A stretch of 64,000 nt of DNA, from contig NZ_FOSC01000002.1 in the NCBI RefSeq assembly GCF_900114155.1, forward strand, positions 307,501-371,500, in the 5' to 3' direction. Positions 37,506 through 45,784 of the stretch are shown here, one piece after another. The number at the start of each line of letters is the position of its first letter. The first letter of the stretch is position 1. The translations under genes and the position numbers were made by a program. Under the pieces are notes generated by a model that made no database searches, was not told where the DNA came from, and saw only the letters and a list, made by a program, of their open reading frames with translations. Source of the DNA: Marinobacter persicus (GTDB taxonomy: Bacteria; Pseudomonadota; Gammaproteobacteria; Pseudomonadales; Oleiphilaceae).

Positions 37506-39710
37506 ATGCAGCATAGCGAATTTTCTCTGCTGGAAATGCAGCAGAACATTCATGAGTTGATCGCGCAAAAACACCCTCTGGAAGAAGTGCTCCCGGCCAT
37601 TACCGATTGGATCGAAGTCATGATGCCAACCGCCCTGGTTTCCATCATGCGGTTCAATCCGGAGACTCAGGCGCTAAGCATGGTGCCCAGCCCGCAGTTC
37701 TCTTCCGCCTATGTGGAACAGTTGCAAGGCATTTCGATAGGAGATGGCAAGGGAACCTGTGGAACAGCAGCTTACAGGCGAAAACTGGTCATCACCGAGG
37801 ATATCCGGACGGACCCGAAGTGGAAAGGGTTTCAGGATATTGCCGAAGCGGAGGGTGTCCGGGCCTGTTGGTCCATGCCGATACTGACGGCCAGCGGTGA
37901 ATTGCTGGGCACCTTCGCATCTTATTACCGGTCGCCGGTGGCCCCCACAGAAGGTGCCCAAAGGAATCTGAGCCGGGGCGCTGCGCTGGTTGCCCTGGCC
38001 ATTCTCCGGCAACGGGATACCGAGGATCATTCCGCACTTTCCGAATGGCACCGCACGCTGTTCGACAACCACCCGGATGGTGTGTATACCTTTGATCTGG
38101 AAGGGCGTTTTCTAAACGGAAACTCTGCCCTTGAGCGCATTACCGGTTACTCGGTTGAAAGTCTCGTGGGTGTCCATTTCAATCAGTTTATTCAGCCAGA
38201 GGCTCAAGCACTGACTCAGGCCGCGTTTGATAAAGCGAGTCGCGGCGAAGCCGTCACCTACGAAACTGCAGGTATACACGCTGATGGCCGCCATTACGAT
38301 CTTGAGATCATCAACTTTCCGGTCAGGATCAAAGAGCGAATTGTGGGTGTGTACGGTGTCTGCAAAGACATCACAGAGAGAAAGGCCCAAGAGGTTCAGA
38401 TTCGTTACCAGGCCACTCATGACCTGGTGACAGGGCTGCCAAACCAGGCGGCTTTTAACGAAAACCTCGAAAGGCTCATGGACGACGGTTCTGTCCAAAA
38501 ACAGGGGTTGGCGGTTCTGTATTTTGACCTGGATGGTTTCAAGCCGATTAACGAGGGGCTGGGGCATCAGGTGGGTAACCAGGTGATACAAATCGCGGCA
38601 CGGCGGATGCAGGCTTGCTTGCCGGAGAATGCTGTTCTGGCCCGGCTTGTAGGCGATGAGTTTGGTGCTGCGGTTCCGGGTTTTACAAGTGCAGATGCGA
38701 TCTCTGGAATTGCCGACCAGATTCTTCAGGCGCTGGCCGAACCTATCGAGGTGGACCCGCAGATGATTCATATCAGTGCCAGTATTGGCATTGCCGCCTA
38801 TACCGCAGATGTAAAGCAACCCCAGCAGTTATTGCAATTCGCAGATCTGGCCCTCGAACGGGCAAAACGCAAAGGCCGCAACATCTGGCAGTGGTACCGC
38901 CCCGAAGAAGGGCAACGATTGAAGCACAGCGTTACATTAAGGCACGAAGTGCAGACAGCGCTGCGCGAAAACCAGTTTGAGGTTTATTATCAACCGCTTG
39001 TGGATTCGCTAACCGGGCGTATTCGCAGCGTTGAAGCGCTGGTGCGCTGGCAGCACCCGGACAGAGGCATGGTGTCTCCCGGCGACTTCATCCCCCTGGC
39101 TGAACAAACCGGGCAAATTGTGCCGCTGGGCCTCTGGGTTCTGAAGCAGGCTTGTCAGGAAGTGGCGGACTTGAATACCGGGCGGGAGCAAAGTTTGCGC
39201 GTTGCTGTGAATATCTCCTCTTTGCAGTTTATCCGTGATGGTTTTCTGGATGATGTGTTCAAGATATTGGATGAAACCGGGCTTCCGCCCCGCTTACTGG
39301 AACTGGAGGTGACCGAGAGTGTTCTGATTGAAGGCGCGGATCATGTCATTGGCGTGATGGAGGCTCTGAAGCATAAGGGCATCCGGGTTGCCCTCGATGA
39401 CTTCGGGACTGGTTTTTCAAGCCTGAGTTATCTCAGGGATCTGCCGACTCATAAGGTAAAGCTTGATCGAAGCTTCATTCAGAAAATCGAAACAGACCGG
39501 CGCATTGCGGCCATTGTTCAGGGGGTGATTACTATGGCTCACCACATGGACATGATTGTGGTCGCCGAGGGTATTGAAACTCTTGAACAGCAGGAAGATC
39601 TGGCCCGGCGACATTGTGATCTCTTGCAAGGCTACCTGTTTGCCCGGCCCATGCCGATGGCAGAGCTGATGGCCCTTCCCGATATTTTACCTGTTGAATC
39701 GAATGCATGA
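37506..39710 (+). CDS. GAF-PAS-GGDEF-EAL c-di-GMP phosphodiesterase
   Basis: A 734-residue cytoplasmic c-di-GMP protein. Domains in order: GAF (about 15-155, FNPETQALSMVPSPQFSSAY), PAS (about 170-290), GGDEF (about 300-455) and EAL (about 470-725). The GGDEF signature is degenerate (LVGDEFGAAVPG), so cyclase activity is doubtful. The EAL domain keeps SVEALVRWQHPDRG and DDFGTGFSSLSYLRDLP, so phosphodiesterase activity is likely. ATG 37506 is chosen over TTG 37464. Its stop overlaps the start of the next gene (ATGA). Confidence 0.88.
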   Translation: MQHSEFSLLEMQQNIHELIAQKHPLEEVLPAITDWIEVMMPTALVSIMRFNPETQALSMVPSPQFSSAYVEQLQGISIGDGKGTCGTAAYRRKLVITEDIRTDPKWKGFQDIAEAEGVRACWSMPILTASGELLGTFASYYRSPVAPTEGAQRNLSRGAALVALAILRQRDTEDHSALSEWHRTLFDNHPDGVYTFDLEGRFLNGNSALERITGYSVESLVGVHFNQFIQPEAQALTQAAFDKASRGEAVTYETAGIHADGRHYDLEIINFPVRIKERIVGVYGVCKDITERKAQEVQIRYQATHDLVTGLPNQAAFNENLERLMDDGSVQKQGLAVLYFDLDGFKPINEGLGHQVGNQVIQIAARRMQACLPENAVLARLVGDEFGAAVPGFTSADAISGIADQILQALAEPIEVDPQMIHISASIGIAAYTADVKQPQQLLQFADLALERAKRKGRNIWQWYRPEEGQRLKHSVTLRHEVQTALRENQFEVYYQPLVDSLTGRIRSVEALVRWQHPDRGMVSPGDFIPLAEQTGQIVPLGLWVLKQACQEVADLNTGREQSLRVAVNISSLQFIRDGFLDDVFKILDETGLPPRLLELEVTESVLIEGADHVIGVMEALKHKGIRVALDDFGTGFSSLSYLRDLPTHKVKLDRSFIQKIETDRRIAAIVQGVITMAHHMDMIVVAEGIETLEQQEDLARRHCDLLQGYLFARPMPMAELMALPDILPVESNA

Positions 39711-41680
39711 ACAAGAAAACCAGTCTGGCTCGCCGCCTTGTTGTGGCGAGCGCTTCAGCGGTGATTCTGGTTACTCTGGTGATCACCCCGATTATTATCT
39801 CAAACATCTCAACCCGCTTTGAAAGTTCACGCCAGACCGCCGAAACCCTTCTCGAAGGGGAATATGATGCTCTTTTGCAAGGTTTGGATGAGAGTCTAAA
39901 CCATACCCTGGCCCTGTCCGAGTTTCCGACAGTTCGGGAATACCTGACCCGAACCGGCAGCGCCAGCTCGCCTTATCAGGAAGAGTGGGCCTTTCGTAAC
40001 GAAATGCAGCTGCGGGGTATGCTCGGCACGCTGCTGACGCACTTCGGTCGCTACACCCGATTAACCCTTATCGATACTGCCGGCCTGGAACGGTTGTCGA
40101 CCGGCCCCTCGGAAACCATCGGTACAGACCACAGCAACGCCCCGTATTTTCGGGAAGCCATGGTTATGGAAAACCGGGCTCTTTACCTGTCTGTGCCTTA
40201 CCAGAGTGCCGTCCGGGGGGCGCAACAACCGTCTTATGTGATTGATATCGCGACGCCCGTGTTGAATGCTGATGGCAGTCGTTTGGGGGTGCTGGTACTC
40301 ACGCTGAGCTGGGACTATCTGCTCGGTACGCTGCCCCACGCGACAGGGACCAACGACAATGCACATGTCTGGTTGACCGATGCCCAGGGCCGATGGCAGT
40401 TGCCGGACACCCAGGGGCTGTTTGGCTTTGGTGAGTCATTAAAGGATCGCCGGCCAGCGATCTGGGCAGCCATGGAGCGAGGCAATCGTGGAGAACTGCT
40501 GACCGGCGAATCCATCCTCGTCTTTCGGACACACGATCTGCGAAATGATCATTTCCGCAGTGAGGCCAGGCAGGTAACGAGCCTGCCCGGGACCCAGCCG
40601 TGGCGGATTGCTATCAGCGTACCACGCCCGGATCTGACGTTCCTGATGCTGGAAAGCCCCTGGAAGCTAAGCCTCATTGTGGTGACCTATATTCTCGCTA
40701 TTGGCTTCGGTCTGTTCTGGGTGTTGAGCAACCATCGTCAACGTTCGTTAAAGGAAGAAGCGCATAAACTCTCAAAAAACGCGCGGGCCTATGCGCGGGA
40801 ATTGATGGATTTGTATGAAAATGCTCCCTGTGGTTATCACTCGCTGGACGAGCAGGGCGTGATACAGAAAATAAACCGCACGGAGTTGCAGTGGCTGGGC
40901 TACTCAAAAGACGAGGTGGTGGGCAAGCGTTATTACCGTGACCTGGTGTCACCAGAAACCCGTGCCGCTTTTGATGAAGCCTTCAGCGCGGTTCTGCTGA
41001 GCGATGAGCATGAAGGCTCCGCCGAAGTTGAGCTGATGCGCAGCAATGGCGACCGATTCCCTGCTGCCATCGAGGCCTCCGCCCAGACAGACGATGACGG
41101 TTTCCAGTACAGCAGGGCCATGGTCTTTGACCTCACCGAACGCAAACAGATTGAAGACCTGTTGACCCGGCAGGCGATGACGGATCCGTTGACCGGCCTG
41201 GGTAATCGGCGTTTTCTTGAGTCGCAGGCGGAACTGGAAATTGCGCGTGCCCGCCGGAGCGGCGAACCTCTTATGCTGATTGCGGCCGATCTGGACAAGT
41301 TCAAGCGCATCAACGACAACCATGGGCATGATGTGGGTGATGCGGTGCTCCAGGCTTTCGCAAAAACCGCTCAGAACGAACTGCGAGACGGGGATGTGCT
41401 GTGCCGGATGGGTGGTGAGGAATTTACTGTACTGCTTCCTGACACCTCCAAAGAGCAGGCGTTAATGATTGCCGAGCGCCTGAGGGTGGCCGTTGAGTCT
41501 GCGCCTGTTGATGTGGGTGAAGAGGGTGCCGCAGACGGCTATCTGCGTTACACCACATCCATGGGAGTTACTCAGGTTCTCCCGGACGAAAAGACACTGA
41601 AGCCCGCCATCAAGCGCGCCGATGAAGCGCTCTATCAGGCGAAAGAAGCCGGGCGGAATCGCGTGTGCTGGGGCGATTAA
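39707..41680 (+). CDS. Membrane sensor diguanylate cyclase (dCache-PAS-GGDEF)
   Basis: A 657-residue membrane protein. An N-terminal helix (LVVASASAVILVTLVITPII) and a second one (LSLIVVTYILAIGFGLFWVL, near 325-345) enclose a periplasmic dCache-like sensor domain. PAS (about 375-490) and an intact GGDEF domain follow: CRMGGEEFTVLLP, with an RxxD inhibitory site (RDGD) five residues upstream. It should make c-di-GMP with product inhibition. It is translationally coupled to the phosphodiesterase gene, and its stop overlaps the end of the minus-strand transporter gene by four bases. Confidence 0.9.
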   Translation: MNKKTSLARRLVVASASAVILVTLVITPIIISNISTRFESSRQTAETLLEGEYDALLQGLDESLNHTLALSEFPTVREYLTRTGSASSPYQEEWAFRNEMQLRGMLGTLLTHFGRYTRLTLIDTAGLERLSTGPSETIGTDHSNAPYFREAMVMENRALYLSVPYQSAVRGAQQPSYVIDIATPVLNADGSRLGVLVLTLSWDYLLGTLPHATGTNDNAHVWLTDAQGRWQLPDTQGLFGFGESLKDRRPAIWAAMERGNRGELLTGESILVFRTHDLRNDHFRSEARQVTSLPGTQPWRIAISVPRPDLTFLMLESPWKLSLIVVTYILAIGFGLFWVLSNHRQRSLKEEAHKLSKNARAYARELMDLYENAPCGYHSLDEQGVIQKINRTELQWLGYSKDEVVGKRYYRDLVSPETRAAFDEAFSAVLLSDEHEGSAEVELMRSNGDRFPAAIEASAQTDDDGFQYSRAMVFDLTERKQIEDLLTRQAMTDPLTGLGNRRFLESQAELEIARARRSGEPLMLIAADLDKFKRINDNHGHDVGDAVLQAFAKTAQNELRDGDVLCRMGGEEFTVLLPDTSKEQALMIAERLRVAVESAPVDVGEEGAADGYLRYTTSMGVTQVLPDEKTLKPAIKRADEALYQAKEAGRNRVCWGD

Positions 41681-43071
41681 CCAATCCAACCCAGCATTTG
41701 CCACCAAAAATAATCCAGCGGAAAGAGCAGTACCACGGAAAGGCCAGCTAATATCAGGCATAAACGGGCAGCGTGGCGTATTGAGATGCCTGCCAGTGGC
41801 ATGGCCATCATCAGTGGCACTGACTGGTAGGTAAAGACTACCGTTGAGAAGCCGAGCACCTGGGTCATCAGTACTGCTTCTAGGGAAAAGCCCGTCAACT
41901 CGCTAATTTGTCCCGCCAAAGGGGTCAGGGTGGCTGGAATGCCGGCCAGAGTGGTTAGGACGCCAGTAAAGGTAGCGGTCAGCGACAGTACCATAAAATT
42001 GGTAAAGTGGTTTTCAGGGTTCAGTGGCATCAGGTCGAGAGCATAGGTGCCGACGATCTGGCTGATGTCCTGATAATTGATCAGCGCGGCAATCCCCAGC
42101 AGTCCTCCAACCACTAGAATGGCGCTGACATTCACCTTCTGGTTAAAGCTTTTAGTTGAAACCATTCCTATGCCGGGTAAAAGCAGTAGCGTGGCAGCTG
42201 CCAGGCCGATCCAGGCCACGGATATCTGGTGCAGGGAATCGGTCATCCACAAGCCCAGGGTTGACACCATGATGATCAAGAGTCGTATTTCCTTTCCTGA
42301 GAATCCGGATGTGGTGGCTTTTACCGGGGTACGTTCAGGTTTGGCTGGATAAAGCCAGAGGATTGCGACAATTAACAGCAGCGCTTTGAGAAAGCCGAGC
42401 ACAGGAAAGTGCAGCAACAGGTATTCGCCAAACATGGGGCTCCAACCGTGGATGTTCTCGGCGGAGCCGATCATGATCATGTTTGGGATGTTGGCAGGAA
42501 GAATGGCAAACGTGGGAATGTGGCTGCCAAAAGCCGCCGCCAGGCCTACCCCTATTTGTCCGTTGCTCCCCTTTTCAAAGCCACAGTTTTCCGAGATAAC
42601 CAGGGCAATTGGAATAAACAGCACAATTCTTCCTACTGAGGACGGCATAACAAAGCCCAGTAGAATGCCGATAAAGACGATGCCGGCAATTAGCCGGACA
42701 TAGCTGGAATCCAGGTGGACAGTAACGGAATCGGAAAGCCGCTGGGCGAGCCCGGTTTCTGTGATGGCAATACCGATTACCAGACCGGAGACAATTAACC
42801 AACATGCGGTAGATGTAAGCCCTGAAAACACTACTTCGGCTGGAGCCAGAGAAAGCAGCATGGCCAGCGTCAATACCAGCAGTGCAGATACAAATTCCGG
42901 CAAAGCACCGGTCGCAAATAGCACCAGACCGGTCATGATCAGAAGTGCGGAGAGCAGCTGTTGCTGATCAAGCCAATTGCTGATGGAAGAGATCATCAAC
43001 GCCAGAGCCAGAGCGGGAATGAGTACTAGCGCCATCCATTGAGCTCTGGTGAGCCGCAGCTTCTGAATCAT
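41677..43071 (-). CDS. DASS/SLC13-type anion transporter
   Basis: A 464-residue inner-membrane protein with about 12 helices, of the SLC13/CitT/ArsB-like superfamily. Stretches include FVMPSSVGRIVLFIPIALVI, AAFGSHIPTFAILPANIPNM and AGIPATLTPLAGQISELTGF, which resemble the two substrate hairpins of dicarboxylate or sulfate symporters. The start at 43071 has only a weak GGAA upstream; the frame is open to 43212. It is convergent with the cyclase gene, sharing four bases. The substrate is unknown. Confidence 0.8.
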   Translation of the reverse strand: MIQKLRLTRAQWMALVLIPALALALMISSISNWLDQQQLLSALLIMTGLVLFATGALPEFVSALLVLTLAMLLSLAPAEVVFSGLTSTACWLIVSGLVIGIAITETGLAQRLSDSVTVHLDSSYVRLIAGIVFIGILLGFVMPSSVGRIVLFIPIALVISENCGFEKGSNGQIGVGLAAAFGSHIPTFAILPANIPNMIMIGSAENIHGWSPMFGEYLLLHFPVLGFLKALLLIVAILWLYPAKPERTPVKATTSGFSGKEIRLLIIMVSTLGLWMTDSLHQISVAWIGLAAATLLLLPGIGMVSTKSFNQKVNVSAILVVGGLLGIAALINYQDISQIVGTYALDLMPLNPENHFTNFMVLSLTATFTGVLTTLAGIPATLTPLAGQISELTGFSLEAVLMTQVLGFSTVVFTYQSVPLMMAMPLAGISIRHAARLCLILAGLSVVLLFPLDYFWWQMLGWIG

Positions 43072-43163
43072 TTTAGAAAATTTCCGTGGCTGAAGTTTTG
43101 ATGGAATGGCATCAATAGCTGCCACGGATGAGTTCGATGCCTGGCTCAAGCACCTCGTAAGGT

Positions 43164-43745
43164 TTAACGCACATTGTCGTTCTTCCTGGGAAACAGCCAG
43201 AACGAGAACCACCTGGTCATACGCGGCATCAGCACATAACTCATCAGCCCCATCACTACCATGGTCACCAGCATGGTGCGGATCAGCAGCGGGATTTGCG
43301 CCAGCCAGTCGCCAAACAGGGCGAACACCACGGTAACCGCCGGGTACAGCGCCAGCCAGCTAACAATGGTCATCTTCCACTTGGGCGGCGGTTGCACCGG
43401 GTTCTGGCCGGGCAGGGTAAACCAGGTGACGATGCCGGACGTGGTTTCCCGTTCGCTCGGCTGCGCTAGCAGTGCCTCGATTTGCTCGAGTAGCTCGGTT
43501 CGCTCCTCCGATTCTTCCCATTTCCTGAGGCTGTCACGGTCCTGGAACTTGAAGACAATGCGGTATTCCGGGTCTTCCGGCGATGAGGGGCGAAACATGG
43601 TGGCGCCCAGGTAGCCGGGAAAGCTCGCGGCGCGCTTTGTCATCTGGCTGCTCAGCTTTTCAAATTCGGTTTCCTGGCCTTTTTTCACGCGCCGGGAGAC
43701 CACCACGGTTAACGGATCAAAGTGTTCCTGGTTGTTTGCTGTCAT
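43164..43745 (-). CDS. ABM-domain protein with membrane anchor
   Basis: A 193-residue protein with an N-terminal antibiotic-biosynthesis-monooxygenase fold (TVVVSRRVKKGQETEFEKLS, GYLGATMFRPSS, YRIVFKFQDRDSLRKWEESE). Two C-terminal transmembrane helices follow (SWLALYPAVTVVFALFGDWL and LLIRTMLVTMVVMGLMSYVL). This architecture is common and uncharacterised. ATG 43745 has AAGGA eight bases upstream. It sits between the DASS transporter and the chemoreceptor genes on the same strand. Confidence 0.83.
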   Translation of the reverse strand: MTANNQEHFDPLTVVVSRRVKKGQETEFEKLSSQMTKRAASFPGYLGATMFRPSSPEDPEYRIVFKFQDRDSLRKWEESEERTELLEQIEALLAQPSERETTSGIVTWFTLPGQNPVQPPPKWKMTIVSWLALYPAVTVVFALFGDWLAQIPLLIRTMLVTMVVMGLMSYVLMPRMTRWFSFWLFPRKNDNVR

Positions 43746-43772
43746 CGCTTGCATCCTTGAGTTGGTAACGAT

Positions 43773-45350
43773 TTAACCGGCAGCTCGGGTGTCGGGCGCC
43801 AGGTGTTGAACCAAATATTTCTGGCGAAGCACGTGATACCCCACGGACTCGCCAGCCTGTACGGTTTCGGTCAGCGTTTGGGCGGTGTCGCTGGCCAGCC
43901 GGTGGATATCCGCCACTTCCTCGCTGATTTGTTGCACTGTCTGGCTTTGCTGCTCGGTGGCGGCGGCAATTTGCTGGTTCAGTCCGTCGTTGTCGTTCAG
44001 CCCGGAGACAACCGTTTGCAAGGCCTCCACGCTGGCCTGCATTTGCTCCACGCTTTGGTTGGACTGCTGTTTTCCGGTTTCGATGGACGCCACCACAGCC
44101 CGGGAGCCTTCTTGCAAGGTGGTGATCATGTCCTGGATTTCGTCCGTGGATTGCTGGGTGCGCCTGGCCAGCGACCTTACCTCGTCTGCCACCACGGCAA
44201 AGCCACGTCCGCTCTCTCCGGCGCGGGCGGCTTCGATGGCCGCGTTGAGTGCCAGCAGGTTGGTTTGCTCGGCAATGGCGACAATCACATCCAGAATGCG
44301 CCCGATGGACTGGCTGCTGTCATCCAGTTTGCGCACCACTTCCATGGAGTGATCCAGCTCCTGCGCCAGCTCCTGAATGCTTTTCTGGGCCGCATTGGCG
44401 TGGGTGGTTGCGTCATCGCCCGCCTGCCGGTTGCTGTTGCTGAGCGTGGCTGCCTGCTGTGTGTTGCTGGAGACCTCCTGAAGGGTCGCGCTGAACTCTT
44501 CCACCGAGGTTGCAACGGTAGACAGGGCTGCCTGCTGCTCGCCAGAGGCCTGGGTGCCGCTTTGCAGCAGGGTGTTGGCTCGCATGACAAAGCCTTCGGT
44601 TTGCTGGCCGCTGTCAGACACGCGGGTGATCATTACATCCAGTCGGACCCTCGCCAGGCGCAGAGCCAGCTCGATTTGCCCGATCAGGCCCGGGTGTCCG
44701 GTGTAAACCAGTTGCTTGATCGGGTGGTGAACCAATTCCCTGGCCTGTGCGGCCAGACGTTCCAAAGGGCGGTTCAGCACCCATAGTGCAGCGAGCATGG
44801 CTCCGCTTCCGGCCAGAAAGGTGAGTGTTGTTATCAAAGGGCTGAACAGATAACTGGCGATCAGCGCGGGCACAAATGCCAGGGCTGCAATCAGGGTTTG
44901 CAGTAGCGCCGGAGGCAGTAACGGTATCTTCAGCTGGCGGGGCGTTTTGCCACGGCCCCGGGCCCGATAGACATCTTGGGTGCGCTGAATAGTAAGCGGC
45001 GAGGGCAGCTGGTAGATGGCCTGATATTCGATTATCGAGCCGCTGGTATCGGAGATGGGCGTGACAAAGGCGTCGAGCCACAAATCTTTTCCATCGGCGG
45101 TTTTGTTGCGGATCATGCCCATCCAGGACTCATGGCGCCCGAGCGTTTTCCATAAATCGTTCAACGGCCCTTTGGGCATGTCCGGATGCCGGAGTTTTTC
45201 GAATGAGTGCTCTTTGAGCTGAGCTTCGCTGTATCCGACCAACTGACAGAAGCCTTTACTGGCGTAAGTGATCCGACCCTGGCTGTCAGTCAGGACCAGC
45301 AGCTGCTGTTTGGTCTGTTTTTCCATCTGGATAGATTCGTAACCAGACAT
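43773..45350 (-). CDS. Aer-like PAS methyl-accepting chemotaxis protein
   Basis: A 525-residue chemoreceptor. An N-terminal PAS domain ([40 protein letters not shown]) is followed by two closely spaced membrane helices ([35 protein letters not shown]), a HAMP-like stretch, and a signalling domain with [20 protein letters not shown] at the hairpin tip. The layout matches energy-taxis receptors (Aer), which have no periplasmic sensor. ATG 45350 has GGGG upstream. A sigma-54-like promoter, a 31-codon ORF and a terminator precede it, linking it to the phenol regulator next door. Confidence 0.9.
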   Translation of the reverse strand: MSGYESIQMEKQTKQQLLVLTDSQGRITYASKGFCQLVGYSEAQLKEHSFEKLRHPDMPKGPLNDLWKTLGRHESWMGMIRNKTADGKDLWLDAFVTPISDTSGSIIEYQAIYQLPSPLTIQRTQDVYRARGRGKTPRQLKIPLLPPALLQTLIAALAFVPALIASYLFSPLITTLTFLAGSGAMLAALWVLNRPLERLAAQARELVHHPIKQLVYTGHPGLIGQIELALRLARVRLDVMITRVSDSGQQTEGFVMRANTLLQSGTQASGEQQAALSTVATSVEEFSATLQEVSSNTQQAATLSNSNRQAGDDATTHANAAQKSIQELAQELDHSMEVVRKLDDSSQSIGRILDVIVAIAEQTNLLALNAAIEAARAGESGRGFAVVADEVRSLARRTQQSTDEIQDMITTLQEGSRAVVASIETGKQQSNQSVEQMQASVEALQTVVSGLNDNDGLNQQIAAATEQQSQTVQQISEEVADIHRLASDTAQTLTETVQAGESVGYHVLRQKYLVQHLAPDTRAAG

Positions 45351-45385
45351 GGTGCCACCCCTTGTTGAAACCCGTATTGAAACTG

Positions 45386-45411
45386 AAAAAGGGGCCCGCA
45401 AACGCGGGCCC
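45386..45411 (-). terminator. Rho-independent terminator between the 31-codon ORF and the chemoreceptor gene
   Basis: On the minus strand an 8-bp stem GGGCCCGC/GCGGGCCC with a 4-base loop is followed by C and TTTTT. It lies 26 bases after the stop of the 31-codon ORF and 35 bases before the chemoreceptor ATG. It should end most transcripts of the small gene, with some read-through. Confidence 0.85.
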
Positions 45412-45437
45412 AAAGGAGAGCCACAACGATGTGCAGA

Positions 45438-45533
45438 TCATTGGCCCATAACAAACTGGCGATTGGGATAACGGGGGTCTGGTGTCACGAAGCTGTAAGC
45501 GATGCGCGGAGCGCAGGCTGGAGAAGTATTCAT
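45438..45533 (-). CDS. Candidate 31-residue small protein behind a sigma-54-like promoter
   Basis: An ORF of 31 codons, starting MNTSPACAPRIAYSF and ending DPRYPNRQFVMGQ. GGTGA lies six bases before the ATG. The predicted start of transcription from the promoter at 45581-45597 is about 37 bases upstream, and a strong terminator follows the stop. Promoter, ribosome site, ORF and terminator together form a complete small gene. I do not recognise the peptide. It shares a loose PA..RI.Y..VT..Y.NR pattern with PqqA but lacks the essential Glu. Function unknown; a non-coding leader is the alternative. Confidence 0.5.
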   Translation of the reverse strand: MNTSPACAPRIAYSFVTPDPRYPNRQFVMGQ

Positions 45534-45580
45534 GTCGGGTCACCGTCTTTGTTGTTTGTGTTAGCGACGGCTATCGTTAA

Positions 45581-45597
45581 AGCAGGATGTGTGCCGG
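45581..45597 (-). promoter_or_regulatory. Sigma-54-like promoter facing the small ORF and chemoreceptor
   Basis: Read on the minus strand, CGGCACACATCCTGCT matches TGGCACRN4TTGCW in all but two positions and keeps the essential GG (-24) and GC (-12) with correct spacing. A very AT-rich stretch (45600-45650) lies between it and the activator palindrome at 45697, as expected for IHF-type bending. The rest of the 434-base gap 45351-45784 shows no other signal. Confidence 0.6.
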
Positions 45598-45696
45598 TTA
45601 ATCCTGCTATATATATTAAGTATATGATTTTATTTTAAAAAATATTTATCAGAGGTGTGGGTGAGGGGGGTTGGGTGTACGGTGAGCAAAAGATTG

Positions 45697-45706
45697 TTTG
45701 ATCAAA
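45697..45706. promoter_or_regulatory. Candidate DmpR upstream activator site, chemoreceptor side
   Basis: The palindrome TTTGATCAAA in GATTGTTTGATCAAATGATG is the same 10-mer as the site before dmpK (47660-47669). It lies about 105 bases upstream of the -24 box of the minus-strand promoter, in the usual range for XylR/DmpR activators. Confidence 0.6.
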
Positions 45707-45784
45707 TGATGAAATGGAGGAAGAGGTTCTTTATTTCATCAGGTGGATCGCAACCTCCCTGTTGCAGTGCATCAATGCCGGCAC

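Noticed and set aside
45438..45533. The 31-residue peptide as PqqA
   Set aside because: The loose similarity lacks the Glu that PqqA needs for Glu-Tyr cross-linking, and no pqqBCDE genes are in the window.
45429..45638. Plus-strand 69-codon ORF preceded by AAAGGAG
   Set aside because: It runs antisense through the sigma-54-like promoter and small ORF, has no domain and no clear promoter; the AAAGGAG is beside the terminator stem. Kept as unlikely.
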